Positions 32,544 through 45,304 of a DNA stretch of 64,000 nucleotides are shown here, piece by piece. The stretch is from Iris pallida (lineage: Eukaryota > Streptophyta > Magnoliopsida > Asparagales > Iridaceae): assembly GCA_029216955.1 (NCBI GenBank), contig JANAVB010004166.1:1-64000 (forward strand), read 5' to 3'. Numbering within the stretch: the stretch's first letter is position 1; every line of letters begins with the position of its first letter. Under the pieces are notes generated by a model. It had not been told where the DNA came from. It saw nothing but the letters and a program-made list of their open reading frames with translations, and did not search any database. Both the position numbers and the translations under genes were made by a program.

Positions 32544-35500
32544 TGTCATACCCAGTTCCAAAATATATAGGGAACCCAAGGCATGAGCATGCTAGCTGTA
32601 CGACTAGAATAAGTATGCCAATTTAATAGACTTATCCTAATCATAGTACGGTGTAAGGTATATGAACATATACTAACCAATCTATATTTCAATCCACAAT
32701 AAAGAATAAAATCAAGAATAAACAATATGTGTCATTGTCTGCAGCCCATTAACATATACGTTTGAATAGACCCGAAGAACAATATGGACCTATAAAGCTA
32801 AACTAATAAGCAGAGAGCAAGTAAATATGAAGTCGTGGAAGATACCTAAGTAAAAAATGGCAACACAAATCAAGATCAGCGAACTAACTCAGCATAATCA
32901 TCTACCTGGAGAGATCACCAGTCCTCAGGGGACTAGCAAGATACATAAAAACAAAACCATAATGAACTATAAATGAAACATAACAATGGGTAATAATAGC
33001 TCGGGTCATAGCATAGTTTCGTACCCCATTATCGAAACAATGGACCACCCCAACAACCAAACGAGGACATGGATGACCCACCATTCCGAGATAAGACATT
33101 AACCATGTCATAATACGAACTGAATGATTATCCCGAACCACCATATAGTCCACTATCTTATTATCAAAACAGTGAACCACACCCACAACCAAACAAGGAC
33201 AAGATATGGCCTACTATTTGTGACAAGACATGGTCCCACGCTATAGCTAAGGATAAGTACATCATCTCACTGTACTATGTGAATGCATGTTGAAGACAAT
33301 ATTGGGCGTATTGGTAGGTGATAAGGATATAGCAGCGAATCACAGGCCGATGTCGGATCACGAGCCGATGCTATGAACTATATGAGCTACTAGCCAAACA
33401 GACAACTTTGAAACTATGAGGCACATGACTCCATAATCTACTCCAAAGATTATGCAATCTAAAAGGGCTATCCCATACGCCTACTAGTAGTCTTCCCCGC
33501 CCAAGAATGGTACAAGTCATATCCATGACTCGAATAACCCATATCTAAATGAGAGTCACTAAACAAGACACAATCTAACTCTACATGCACTGACACACGA
33601 ACTGCTTGTACCGGTAGCTAGCCGAATTCGTAGGTTCGTGCCAACTCTATGATCCTCACTCTTGTGTCGTGTATGAGACGTGTCAACAGGTCAAAGAAGT
33701 TACGAAGCATAACTTCAACACATCAGAAATGTCAACTATCACATATGGTCAACACACACATGCACGCAAACATCGATAGATATATCGATGGCACCCAAGT
33801 CATACTTGGATGCACTCTACAAATGTAAAATACTATCAAACACATAAATATCATGAATTAAGTACGAGTGCAAGATGGTAAGGTATCTTGCCTAGAATCG
33901 CCGCGAGAATGTAGGTTATGGATCTGGCTCCTACTTTTGCAGTCTCTGTGTCACTAACTCCTATAATAATAATAATAACTATCATTAATAACCATACTAA
34001 CATGATTACTTTCATTGATATATATAGTATGTAGGTTTAACTAACTATATACTAGTCACAACTAATCGTAATACATACTAGTCGAGATACTCCTTCTAGG
34101 AGTAATAAAATTCCACAAAATATAAATATAAAATATACAATATTAATTCTCAAATAGACTCTAAAATTCTAGAAATATATATTATATACTTATCATTGCA
34201 TAAAATCTATTTAGAAATCAATTCATGATCAAACTAATATCCATATTGATAAATCAACGTTATTAGAAATTATTTAACCAAAATTAAACTAACTTTAATA
34301 ATCTGAAATAAAGGATAAACAATTATTTAAATTATCAAATATTTATGATCATGAGTCAAGGATCGATAATATGGAGTATTGGATGCACACAAAATTATTT
34401 GAGACTCACAAGATGGTAATGTCGATATCCGTTTTACGGCATAATTTTGTCCTTCAAAGATCAAATGATTCAAGCATTAAAACAATAAAATAATGAAAAC
34501 TCGTTGAATGAATGTTGTAGGTAATCGAAATATGGTCATTTTTATATATGATATCAATAGTAAAAGTGAAGTTATATGGTTCAAAACTGTCCTGCAATGA
34601 ATAGTACCAATTTTGGACACGCGTGAAAGACGAAATTTTTTATAATTATTGGTAAGGAATTTGAACATGAATGTTTTTTTGAGGAAACTAAAGATCTAGG
34701 GCTTACCAATAAAATTTATTTCATCAAAAATGGACTTGAATAGATAGGTCAAATAAATCAAGAAATTAGCAGTACTTATAATCCAGATTTTGCTAGTGGT
34801 CGGTCGGCCCTAGTTTGACTTGCAGTCGACTGTTCCGACTTGCAGAGACTGTGCTAGCCTATGGGGAACCTTGGGATAATGGAGGTGGTCTTGGCTTCGT
34901 CAAGGGTGGCTTAGATGGGCTTGAAAGTGGATAAATTAGGGTGTTGAAGTGGTCGGCCAAAGACTATATAGTGGGCTGCCTGGGATTATAGGTGGGAAGA
35001 TTTTACGTTGTGGAGGAAAGGGTAGGCAGCCAAGAGAGGTTGCATATATAGGGTTTTGATCCCCAAGGAATTTTGGAAATATAGGGTTTGGTTTCGTTTG
35101 ATTAGATTTGGAGTTTGTTTGGTCCTCCAATCAATCAATTTAAATTTTAGTGGGAAAAGGTTTCCTTTATTGGATAGGATGTTTGACTTTTGTCAAAGTA
35201 GTGGAGATTTGAGGACATGGATGCTCATAAATTGATTTAAATTAATTTAATAGTCTTCTTCCATTAGTTGGTACCCTAAAGTGGTCCCCACTAGGTTAGG
35301 TTGACTAAGGTTAACTCTCAGAATTATTTCTAAGAGAAATAAATACCAAAATGGCCAAAAACGGGTCTTATGTGCCATTTAAAAATAAATAGCACATGGG
35401 AACTCAATTGAGTGGGACACCATAGGCATGTGTATAGTAGGCTCAAAAATAGTCGAAATCATATATTGGGTCGGTTAGGTTGGATCGATGTTGAGTGCGA

Positions 35501-35798
35501 AATTTAAATTGGAAGTTACGACCTGTCTCACGATAGATAACTTTTTGGCCTAAATTGATCCCAAAATTGTGCGAAGCAAATAGAACACAAGAAGACATAT
35601 TTAAGTAGGACATCATATACGAATTTGAAGATAAACTTGTCTAGGTCAAAACTCATGAAAGAACTTTCTAGAGTTTGGCATTTCTTGTGCTACAAAAATC
35701 TAAGCTACGGAAGAGTACATTTTTGATCATGAATAAAAGTGAAAAAAATAAAAATAAAAATAAATAAAAATTTACTTTAAAATTCCAGGGGGCTTACA
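32544..35798 (-). repeat. G5 3' LTR (3255 bp)
   Basis: On its own strand it begins TGTAAGCCCCC and ends GGAACTGGGTATGACA. It is collinear with 38039-40540 over about 2.5 kb. No genes; short open frames only. Confidence 0.85.
32904..32943 (-). other. Conserved two-hairpin motif, G5 3' LTR
   Basis: Minus strand TATCTTGCTA, hairpin GTCC-CCTGA-GGAC, then CTGG, loop TGATCTCT, CCAG. Compared with G1 (CTGA/TCAG) both sides of one pair have changed, A-T to G-C, while the loop is identical. Confidence 0.6.
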
Positions 35799-38038
35799 AC
35801 CTACTTACCTTAAAAAAATTCGTTATGAAAATTAGACATACCATATTATACAACATATAATATTAATACTAACAAATAATCAATGGCATAATCCCAACTT
35901 AATCTTGTAACCCTTCTGAACATGTAACTTCTTGCCGCCAAAGTGACTAATCGAGAGATCCTTTGTCTAGCACGGGATGACCCTTGCTGAAGATGTACTC
36001 CTGGATGTCTTATCGATCCTCCATGATGTCCTTGAAATTACATTAAAGATTGCATAAATGAAACTATTTGAACATGATTTCTAGAGGACCCTTATAAAAA
36101 TGAAATTCTAAGTTTACAAGATCTATCTAAAACTAAAGCACACACAATTCTAGATACTTCATAACTAATATGACGACAATATAAAAGTCAATGTCAAGAA
36201 TGGTATAACTTTCTATATGGAATACAAAACTTAGATATTGCGGAATGAAATCATGTCTTTCTAAGGAGTCCTATGTGCCATCATGGTGCTATTGGTTAGC
36301 AACTCTATAAGGAGAAATTATTACTAACTCAACACTATTCCTATATAGGCCAAGTCTTCAACAAAATAGAAGAAAAATAATACTCTACTCCTTCTATCTG
36401 TCAACAGGCTATATAATTCATACAAGTACTCATAAATTTTTGCACCTATCTGGTAAATTAGGGTCGAGGCTGAGTTGAACAGATATACACACCTATTAGC
36501 CAATCTTCTAGTTATGGTATTTTATAGATCATTTCAAGGCTAGTCTTACCATATATAGAGATAATCATCTAGCCTAACTTAAACCTTTATAATCTATCTA
36601 ATACTTCTAGGTCACCTATCATGATATTAGTATTAAAAAAAATCCTTCTAATACTTCTATTCAAGGTTATATCTTAAGCAAAGGGTAGCATAGATTAGTC
36701 TATTAATCTTAGGGTCTCTCGTTAGGGTCAAATCCTATAATATACTCTATTCTAACATCCATCTTAGGGAAATATCTACAAAATTCTACCCACCTTAGAT
36801 ATTCACCTAGTCCTATCAAGCATGGTTTCCTAACTTCTTCTCATAAGAATCTTTCAAATTCTTAGGTAAGGTAAAGTGGCTACTATAGGCATGGCTATGA
36901 AACTAAGAAAACAATAGGGCCTTAAAAATCAACAATCGGTGCAACTAAAATAATACGTGCTACAGCTACTCTCTTAGGCTCTTTCTCTATGATAGGGTCT
37001 TCTTAGGTGTTATCTTCACTAACAAGGTATTACACACTAAAAATGCAGTCAGCTAGGTCATCACCCTTTTTGATCTCTATTGTCTATCCATAGAACTAAT
37101 TCCACGATCCCTCTTCATAACCACTATATGTATCTTAATCCAACCCTGTTGTTCTATCTACAAGGTGTTTTAGGATTCCTACTATCCTATATCAATATGT
37201 ATGATTCGCTGGTCTTCTTAAGATAAGGTTTCCAATTTTACCAACGCGTTTCTAGGTAGGTCAAATCTCAAAGGATATAAATACTAAATATATTTCTTAA
37301 ACTCTAAGCCATACTTCCATAGAACCTGTCAACCTTTCTTAAATGATATATTATAATTGGCTCTTTCTAGTCTGCTATCTAGCACTCACGAATATGTCCA
37401 CCAATTCTACCCCTATTTATTTAGTAATGGTGGAAGTCAATGCTAATTAGAGATGCTCGAAAATTTATTCTATTTATAACGAGACCCTTTGGCCCCTTCC
37501 AACTAGTCTTCCCCGGGTGACTATCACTTCTAGTTGGAAACTCCAACTAATCTCTAAAATCCTACTATATATTTCTTTCGTTCCTCCAAAACTTCTCTTT
37601 CTAGCATATATAATGGTAGAAGGGTTGTAATCCACTGATCATAAAGTCTCTTTCTAGAGTTAAGTCATCAATGAGAATCCCATATTACCCATCCGATCTG
37701 TTCGGTCTACCTAATAGAGGTACCTACCCAATCCTTTCTTAATAATCATCCCCTTTTGCAATACTCTATAAACTACGTTCCATTCAATAATGGAAGAGAG
37801 GGTTCACCAAGCACAAGCTTACGTCCTTTCGAAAGAGGGAATGACGAAAATCCAAAACAAGAAGATCAAGGAAGTTGATCGACTTCAAATTCGAGTTCCA
37901 AAGGTAATAGATAAATTTAAAAGAATTTTCAAGGCAGTTGTCGATTGAGATCCTATTATATTATCCTATCACAGCCCCTCTCAGTATAATAACGTAACTG
38001 AATTGCTAACTCGACTTGAATGGGCCACCACAAAGATA
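35799..38038 (-). other. G5 internal region (2240 bp), no gag-pol
   Basis: Begins at the primer-binding site (38030) and ends at a degenerate polypurine tract beside 35799, where the minus strand reads TTTTTTTAAGGTAAGTAGGT before the LTR. I checked for zinc knuckles, the DSG protease motif and FIDD/YVDD and found none. AT-rich. Confidence 0.7.
38011..38030 (-). other. G5 primer-binding site (tRNA-Ile-like)
   Basis: Minus strand TGGTGGCCCATTCAAGTC, 8 nt from the LTR. It differs from the G4 site at two positions. Confidence 0.6.
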
Positions 38039-40540
38039 TGTCATGCTCAGGTTCCAAAATATATAGGGAACCCAAGGCATGAGCATGCCAGCTGTACGAC
38101 TAGAATAAGTATCCCAATTTAATAGACTTGTCCTAATCGTAGTACGCTATAAAGTATACTAATATATGCTAACTAATCTATATTTCAATCCATAGTAAAG
38201 ATAAAATCAAGAATAAACAATATGTGTCATGGTCTACAGCCCATTAACATATATGTTTGATTATACCCGAATAACAATATGGGCCTATAAAGCTAAGGTA
38301 ATCAGCAGAGAGCAAGTAAATATAAAGTCATGGAAGATATCTGAATAGGAAATAACAACACAAATTAATATCAACGAACTAACTCAGCACAATTATCTAC
38401 CTGAAGAGATCACCAGTCCTCCGGGGACTAGCAAGATATATAAAAATAATACCATAATGAACGATAAATGAAACATGAAAAGGGGTAATAATAGCTCGGG
38501 TCATAAAATGGTTTCGCATTCCATCATCGAAACAGTAGACCACCCCAACAACGAAACAAGGACATGGGTGACCCACCATTCCAAGACAAGACACTATCCC
38601 ATGTCATAATACGAACAGAATGATTATCCCGAACCACCATATAGCCCACTATCTCATCGTCGAAACAGTGAACCACACCGACAACCAAACAAGAACAAGA
38701 TTTGGCCCACTATCCCGTGATAAGACATGGTCCCATACTTTGGCTAAGGATAAGCACATCTTACTGTACTATGTGAATGCATATTGAAGATAATATTGGG
38801 CGTATGGGTAGGTAATAAGAATGTAGCACCGAATCACCGGCCGGTGTCGGATCACGAGCCGATTCTATGAACTATAAGCTACGAGCCAAACAGACAACTA
38901 TAAAACTATGAGGCCCATGACTCCGTAATCTCCTCCAAAGATTACACAGTCTAAATGGGCTATCTCATATGCCTACTAGTAGTCTTTGCCGCCCAGAAAT
39001 GGTATAAGTCATATCTAGGACTCAAACAACCCATATCTCAATGCGAGTTACTAAACAAGACATAATCTAACTCTACATGTACCGACACACGAACCGCTTG
39101 CACCAGTAGCTAGCCGAATACATAGGTTTATGCCAACTCTATAATCCTCACTCTTGTGTCGTGTATGGGACATGTCAACGGGTCAAAGAAGTTACCAAGC
39201 ATAACTTCAACACATCGAAAATGTCAATTATCACATATGGTCAGTACATACATGCACGCAAACATTGATAAACATATCGATGGCACCCAAGTCAAACTTG
39301 GATGCACTCTACTAATGTAAAATACTAGCAAACACACAAACATCATGAATCAAGTACAAGTTCAAGATGGTAAAGTATCTTGCCTGAAATTACCGCGGGA
39401 ATGTAGATTATGGATCCGGTTCCAACTTCTGCAGTCTCAGTCTCACAAACTCCTATAAATAATAATAACTATCATTAATAACCACACTAACATGATTAAT
39501 ATCATTGATATATATATGTATTACATAGGTTTAACTAACTATATACTAGTTACAACTAATCATAATACATACTAGTCGAAATACTCCTTCTAGGACTAAT
39601 AAAATTCCGCAAAATATAAATATAAAATATACAATATTAATTCTCAAATAAATCTCTAAAATTTTTGGAAATATATATTATAGACTTATTATTGCATAAA
39701 ACCCATTTAGATATTAATTCATGATCAAACTAATATCCATATTGGTAAATCAATATTATTATAAATTATTTAACTATAAATAAACTAACTTTAATTACTG
39801 AAATAAATGATAAAAAATTATTTAAATTATTCAATATTCATGATCAAGAGTCGAGGACCGATAATATGGAGCATTGGATGCACACAAAAGTATTTGGGAC
39901 TCACAAGATGGTAATGTCAATAGTTTATTTTACGGCAAAATTTTGTCCTTCAAAGATCGAATAATTCAAGCATTAAAACAGAAAATTTATGAAAACTCAT
40001 TGAACGAAAGTTGTAGGTAATCAAAACACGGTCATTTTCATATATGATATCAGTTGTAAAAGTAAATTTATATGGTTCAAAATTGTCCCGTAATGAACAG
40101 TGATAGTTTTGGACATGCTGCAAAGACGAATTTTTTATAATTTTTGGTAAGGAATTTGAACGTGAAATTTTTTCGTAGAAACTAAAGATCTAGGGCTTTC
40201 GAATAAAATTTATTTCGTCAAAATGGACATCAATAGATAGGTCATATAAGTTAGGAAAACAGCAGTACTTACAATCCAGATTCTGTTATTTGTCAGCCGG
40301 CCCTAGTTTGACTTGCAGTCTGCTGTTCTGACTTGCACAGGCTGTGCTAGCTTATGGGGCACCTTGGGATGATGGAGGGGGGTCTTGGCTTCGTCGAGGG
40401 TGGCTTAGTGGCCTTGAAAGTAGAAAAATTAAGGTGTTGAAGTTGTCGGCCAAAGACTATGTAGTGGACGGCCTTAGATTATAGGTGGGCAAATTTTAGG
40501 TTGTGGAAGAAAAAGTAGGTGGCCAAAAGAGGTCGCATAT
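38039..40540 (-). repeat. G5 5' LTR, part left of G3
   Basis: Collinear with 32544 to about 35025. It breaks at GGTCGCATAT, followed by the G3 LTR start TGTCATACTTG. The two-hairpin motif is at 38398-38437. Confidence 0.85.
38398..38437 (-). other. Conserved two-hairpin motif, G5 5' LTR
   Basis: Minus strand GTCC-CCGGA-GGAC, then CTGG, loop TGATCTCT, TCAG, so the last pair is G-T. Confidence 0.55.
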
Positions 40541-41039
40541 TGTCATACTTGTTTCCCGTTATACGTATTTTTGTATGCGTATATGAGATTTTTGGCATTT
40601 ATCAGGTGGACCGTAGTTAGGCTTGTTTTGCTTAGTTTAGTCTTGGTTTAATCTTGACTTGGTTTATTTGACTTGGTTTGGCTTGGCTTTGCTTGGTTTG
40701 AGATGGAAAGGGTTGATATATAACCCAACTCCTTCTCTCTCTCTCTTCATTCACTTCTTCATTTATTTATTCATCTTCTTCATTTACTCCTCCCACCTAC
40801 CAAGTCCTAGGCAAGTGCAACTTGCTTCATGAGGGATCGCAAGTTTTATAGTTCCATTCTCTTTCTTACTTGATTTTAAGCCACTTTAGAACTTGACATT
40901 TTTCACTTTGGTGGATGGATTCATGTAGATCTAAGTTTGTATTATTTTCGGTTTTCTTGGGTATTTATAACCAAAGCATTGAATGAAGGGGTTCAAGGCT
41001 ATTTATAACCAAAGCATTGAAAAAAGCTCAAGGCAACTT

Positions 41040-41280
41040 TTCAGTCTGCGAACCGGTATACCGACGGTATACCGGTCTGGAATGCAACGGCTAGAAATAT
41101 AGCCGTTGAGATCATTAATTGCTCGAATTTTCGACCGTTGGAATTTCAACGTTACTAAACCGGTATACCGTCGGTATGAACCGGTATGCCGTCGGTATGC
41201 CAATTTTGTAAACAAAAATATTCTGTGAACAAAATCGGTATACCGTCGGTATGGACCGGTATACCGTCGGTATGCCGGTT
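41040..41280. repeat. Palindromic CGGTATACCG cluster in the G3 LTR
   Basis: The word CGGTAT(A/G)CCG(T/A)CGGTAT recurs about eight times. At 41052-41076 there is a perfect inverted repeat with 12-bp arms (ACCGGTATACCG) around a single A. Confidence 0.8.
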
Positions 41281-41429
41281 TTCATCCGAAAATGATCCTG
41301 GGCTAATTTCTACCCTAGATTTTGATTTTACCATCCATTTTTGTGTTTACAAATATTCCTAAAACTTATTACAGACTCCAGAAATATTGTAGCAGGTGCA
41401 GGCTTCTTCAGAGTCTTAAAATGATGAAG

Positions 41430-41700
41430 GCATGGCATGGCTTCTTTTCTTGATAGATGTTGGCTTTTTTCCTTGGCGGCAGCTGTCCAAAGATATCCAG
41501 TTTGTGAAAACTGAATACCATTTGGGAGCTTCGCCCCCGAACCCCCTGGTGCGTTGCTCCGGAGACGTCGTCGGGTGGTTCAGAGACATCTTGTGGGACC
41601 CGTCGTCGTCTTTGTCCCACCATGATTTCTTCATTGTATATGTCCATATCGATCTTGCATATTGCTTTTCTGTATGTACATGTTTGACGAACAAAGCAAT
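41430..41700. other. Unexplained GC-richer block in the G3 LTR
   Basis: Contains GGGAGCTTCGCCCCCGAACC and GACGTCGTCGGGTGGTTCAG. It has no counterpart in the G4 LTR and is open in more than one frame, with no domain recognised. It may be an inserted fragment. Confidence 0.35.
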
Positions 41701-41770
41701 ATACATAGTAGCAAGTATGATAAGTTTTAATGCACATTAGAACAATGTTGAGTTTAAGTATAAGTGCTAA

Positions 41771-41926
41771 GGTGATAGCATAAATGTTAGTGATATCATA
41801 ATAATAAACTTAATTGAATAACCATAATCAAAACATTGTTTTGATTTTGGTAACTCAATTAAATTTAAGATTTATATAATTAAAAACTCATATCACTAAT
41901 AAGTAAAATAATAAGCACATATCACC
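41771..41926. repeat. Foldback/MITE-like hairpin in the G3 LTR
   Basis: Centre AATCAAAAC-ATT-GTTTTGATT (41826-41846) is a perfect 9-bp stem. Outer blocks CTTAATTGA/TCAATTAA and TTAGTGATAT/ATATCACTAA continue the imperfect inverted repeat. No counterpart in the G4 LTR. Confidence 0.5.
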
Positions 41927-42044
41927 AAAGGTATAAGTATAAGTAGAAATGCTATAGTTATAGTATGAAGATTAGAGATAATGAAATGCTAAACTTAATA
42001 GATTAACCATATTCAACAATATGATACAATCATTGGGCCAACAG

Positions 42045-42405
42045 CCCGAGCTGCATATGGGAGTGTCGCATAGTATCCGAGCCGCAAATGGAAGTGTCGC
42101 ATAGTGTCCAAGCCGCATATGGGAGTGTCGAATAGTGTTCGAGCCGTATATAAAAGTGCCGCATAGTACCGCATAGTGCTGCATAATGTCCAAGCCACAT
42201 AGTACCGTATAGTGCCCGAGCCGCATATGAGAGTATCGCATAGTGCCCGAGCCGTATATGGGAGTGCCGTATAGTATCGTATAGTACCGCATAGTGTCCG
42301 AGCTGCATATGGTAGTACCGCATAGTGTCCAAGCTGCATATGGGAGTGCTGTGTAGTATTGTATAGTGTCCGAGCCGCATATAAGAGTGCCGCATAGTGC
42401 CTATT
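42045..42405. repeat. 31-bp minisatellite in the G3 LTR
   Basis: About ten units of the type CCGAGCCGCATATGGGAGTG followed by CCGCATAGTGT, some with inserted short CCGCATAGT repeats. Open frames across it on the minus strand are repeat artefacts. Confidence 0.85.
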
Positions 42406-44009
42406 TTGGCTATTTTTGGCAAATTTAAGTCCTATTTGGCTTAATTGTGGCCAGAATTTCTTCTAACTTCCAACATGGAAGTGGTAAATCTTTTTCTTGG
42501 CTTCAAAAATATTTTATTAGCTATTTTATGTAAGTTTCTTTCATTCATGATAATGTAAGGATAGAATACGATAAGGACCTGTTAAGGTGCACTCTTAGCC
42601 AGTAACAAGTAACAAGTAACATGACATGATAGTGGCCCATCGTGGCGCACTCTTGATAACTAAACCTAACATGATAATCTTGATATGCTGTTGTGACGGC
42701 TATCTTGACTTGCTAAGTAACTCTTGTCTTGACACCATGGGTGTTTGTGCTTGTATAAGCTATATGTCTCGTCTTGCATCATGTATAGGACATGATTTCC
42801 TATTTATTACGGTCAGGGATTCATATTGAATCTGACTAGGATAATGACTAGATTGATCATATGGTTCATAAAGAGATTTTTCAGCTACAGGCAGTCCCGT
42901 TATCTGGGCGCTTTAATTGGACTTGTAGCCTGCCGTTGAGTAGTGCACATTTCCAGCACACTGTCATGTGTTGCACCTCTAAGTCACCTAATCCAGCTCT
43001 CTCAACTTATGATCGGATAACCTGGATTAAGTCTGCAGGGCTTGTGGCTGTTGGAACATCCCGATGCATCTTGTTAGTAACTAAGCATGTGATAACCCTA
43101 GTTAGTTAAAGTATCAAGCCATACTCATTGCTTGGCCGTGATTGATGGATGGAGTCCTTTTTAGTCTTGCCTAGGCAAGACTAGTACATGGTTATTTCAG
43201 CACACTACTGTTATGCTTTACTATTATCGATAATTGGTTGGAGACTAAGTTCTGTTTAGGTGAAGGGTTACAACCCTGGTCCTTATTTAGTTTACGGGTT
43301 GTAACTTGGCTACCGGAATAGTCCCTTAGTTGTCTTATTGTTTGTCACCTTGTTTTTTCTAACCCATGTCTTTATTTATCAATTATGTATTTTGTGCTAA
43401 TATGCTGGTTTTAGTTCTTAAGTGAAGCCTCTCTTGTGGCACTTGCTTTTTCTAGGGTCTGTCCCAACTTGTTTTGTCTGGCCAGATTCTGGAGTAACAC
43501 CCGAGGATCTTTCAGCCTTCCAGCCAGATGGTGTACACTAGACGCAACCCTGGTAACGAGTGGATTTTATTTTGCTCTCCCACTCTATTGTAAATTATTT
43601 TTTTGAGGCGTTTAGCCACCGAACAAGTGTTAGCTCGTGTTAAATTTATATTTCTGTCTACCTAAGGGCTGTAACATGATTGACAAATCCTAGGGTTGAT
43701 CATGTATGACTTAAACTCTTGTTAGTCTTCATATTTTGTATGACTAGCTTTATGATCATCTGAATATATAATGTTTGGGATGCCTTACTTTGTATGTCTG
43801 ATGATCTACCATCTTGTTACATTACTTGCTTGCTTGAGATTGGGACACTAGGCTTCTTGACCATAAGTGACCGTTGGCTTGTAGTAAACCCTCATGCATC
43901 TAGACAGCCGTGACCGTATTGCGATGTGGGATCCACTTTAATGTACGTAGCTGGCTGTGTCTGTCCCCGCTCTCCAGTATTCTGGTTCTGGGGCATGACA
44001 CAGTTTAAG

Positions 44010-44027
44010 TGGTGGCCCATACAGGTC
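44010..44027 (+). other. G3 primer-binding site (tRNA-Ile-like)
   Basis: TGGTGGCCCATACAGGTC, 9 nt after the LTR end. Confidence 0.65.
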
Positions 44028-44202
44028 TTGTAAATCAAGATGTGTGAGGGTTTCACTGAATAGATGTCTCAATCAGCACTCGCCATTGATCTCAACTCGT
44101 TTCTTCTAATCCTTCTGAAATCTTGACCTGATCTCATGATTATATCCTCGATTTATCATGGTCCTTCCTTATTATTCTCTATGTCGTTTCTTCAATGGCA
44201 TT

Positions 44203-45303
44203 GTTCTTGGTCCTGTCGATCAGCAAGGTGGAGCACCTCCAGTGGACCAGCATCAACCTGGAGACCAGTCCCAGCACTCTGGAGCAGCCTCCCGAGTCAT
44301 GCATTTTGGGGATCCAGAGCCCCCAGTTCAGCTCGTCTAGCCTGCAGAGCTCGATAATGGAACCCTGGTGGGTCTCATCAGGGAATTGCTTACATCTCAA
44401 AATCGTCGGGGCAATGCCCTGCACCAGACAGTACAAGATGCCATTGGCAGAGTTGGTTACCAAAGGAACAACACGGCCAACAGCTTCAAGCGTCTGAACC
44501 CTCCTTTCTTTGATGGCACTGAAGATGCTATTGCTGCTGATGCATGGCATCAGGACATAGAGGTTATCGTGGAAGTAGATAGGATTCCTAAGAATGAGAA
44601 GGTGGCCGTTGTGCGCCTACAGTTATTAGACATAGCCTGCAGCTGGTGGACGATGCTAGCAGTTATATTACCGATGCATGTCTCATGGGCGGTGTTCATC
44701 AACAAGTTCCAGACCAACTACTTCGATGTAGTAGCTCGGTATGATCTGTAGACGAGATTCACTAATCTTAAGCAGATGGACAGGACGGTCGATGGATCTG
44801 TGGCCGAGTTTTCTATACTCAGTTGGTTTGCTCCCACCTTGGTGGCAACCGAATTGGATCGAGCCTAGCGATTCCAGCAGGGGCTCTACCTAGAGATTAT
44901 CATATCAGTGGAGCAGTTTGAGCACCAGATGTTTGATGCCGTCTTGCGAGCAGCGATGAGGCATGAGTTTACTTCGCAGAGGATTGTAGATAGAAGCGGA
45001 GGACGGAAGAGGTTTCATGGGCAGATGTCCCAGTCTTCAGCACCAGCCCCGGCAGCTAGGGCTTTGACTATTGGAGCTCCTAGATGGGCGACCACAGTCT
45101 CGTCGGTTCAGTACTCGATGCCGGTGTATCCTCAGCAACAGAAGCAGAAGCAGTCTTCTATAATGTGTTGTACTCATTGTGGGAAGCCGGGACATGTAGT
45201 ATCAGAGTGTCACAGAGCACAGGGATTGTGCTTGGCTTGTGGGGCACCGGATCACAAAATAGGGTCCTGTCCGAATAGAGCCAGTTCGTCATCATCAAAC
45301 CTA
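44203..45303 (+). pseudogene. G3 gag, three CAG-to-TAG stops, split by G2
   Basis: One continuous frame without frameshift, aligned to the G4 gag throughout: Gln/Pro-rich N-terminus, capsid region (NSFKRLNPPFFDG, WWTMLAV, FQTNYFDVVARYDL, TRFTNLKQ, FQQGLYLEI), then CCTHCGKPGHVVSEC and CLACGAPDHKIGSC zinc knuckles. TAG stops at 44338, 44749 and 44866; the latter two stand where G4 has CAG (YDLQTRF, RAQRFQQG), and the first stands in a matching Gln-rich stretch. Gag assembles the element particle. The frame is cut at 45304 by the G2 element; the remainder of the gag tail is at 55225 onward. Confidence 0.88.
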
Positions 45304-45304
45304 A

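Larger units (their letters stand above)
32544..40540 (-). mobile_element. G5: Ty3/gypsy-type element without gag-pol (right LTR cut by G3)
   Basis: Reads on the minus strand. The left LTR (32544-35798) is the 3' LTR and is complete; the right LTR (38039-40540) is the 5' LTR and is interrupted by G3. A primer-binding site lies beside the right LTR and a degenerate polypurine tract beside the left one. The 2.24-kb interior has no recognisable gag or pol domain, so it is a large retrotransposon derivative (LARD-like). Confidence 0.83.
40541..44000 (+). repeat. G3 5' LTR (3460 bp)
   Basis: Begins TGTCATACTTG and ends TCTGGGGCATGACA. Flanking blocks match the G4 LTR (for example 42840-43100 with 61310-61570, 43650-44000 with 62150-62494). 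A TATA-like GATATATAACCC at about 40713 is followed by a CT-rich run. The middle (41040-42410) is copy-specific and described separately. Confidence 0.85.

Noticed and set aside
42013..42422. Three overlapping minus-strand frames of 106-130 codons
   Set aside because: Translations of the 31-bp minisatellite in different frames.
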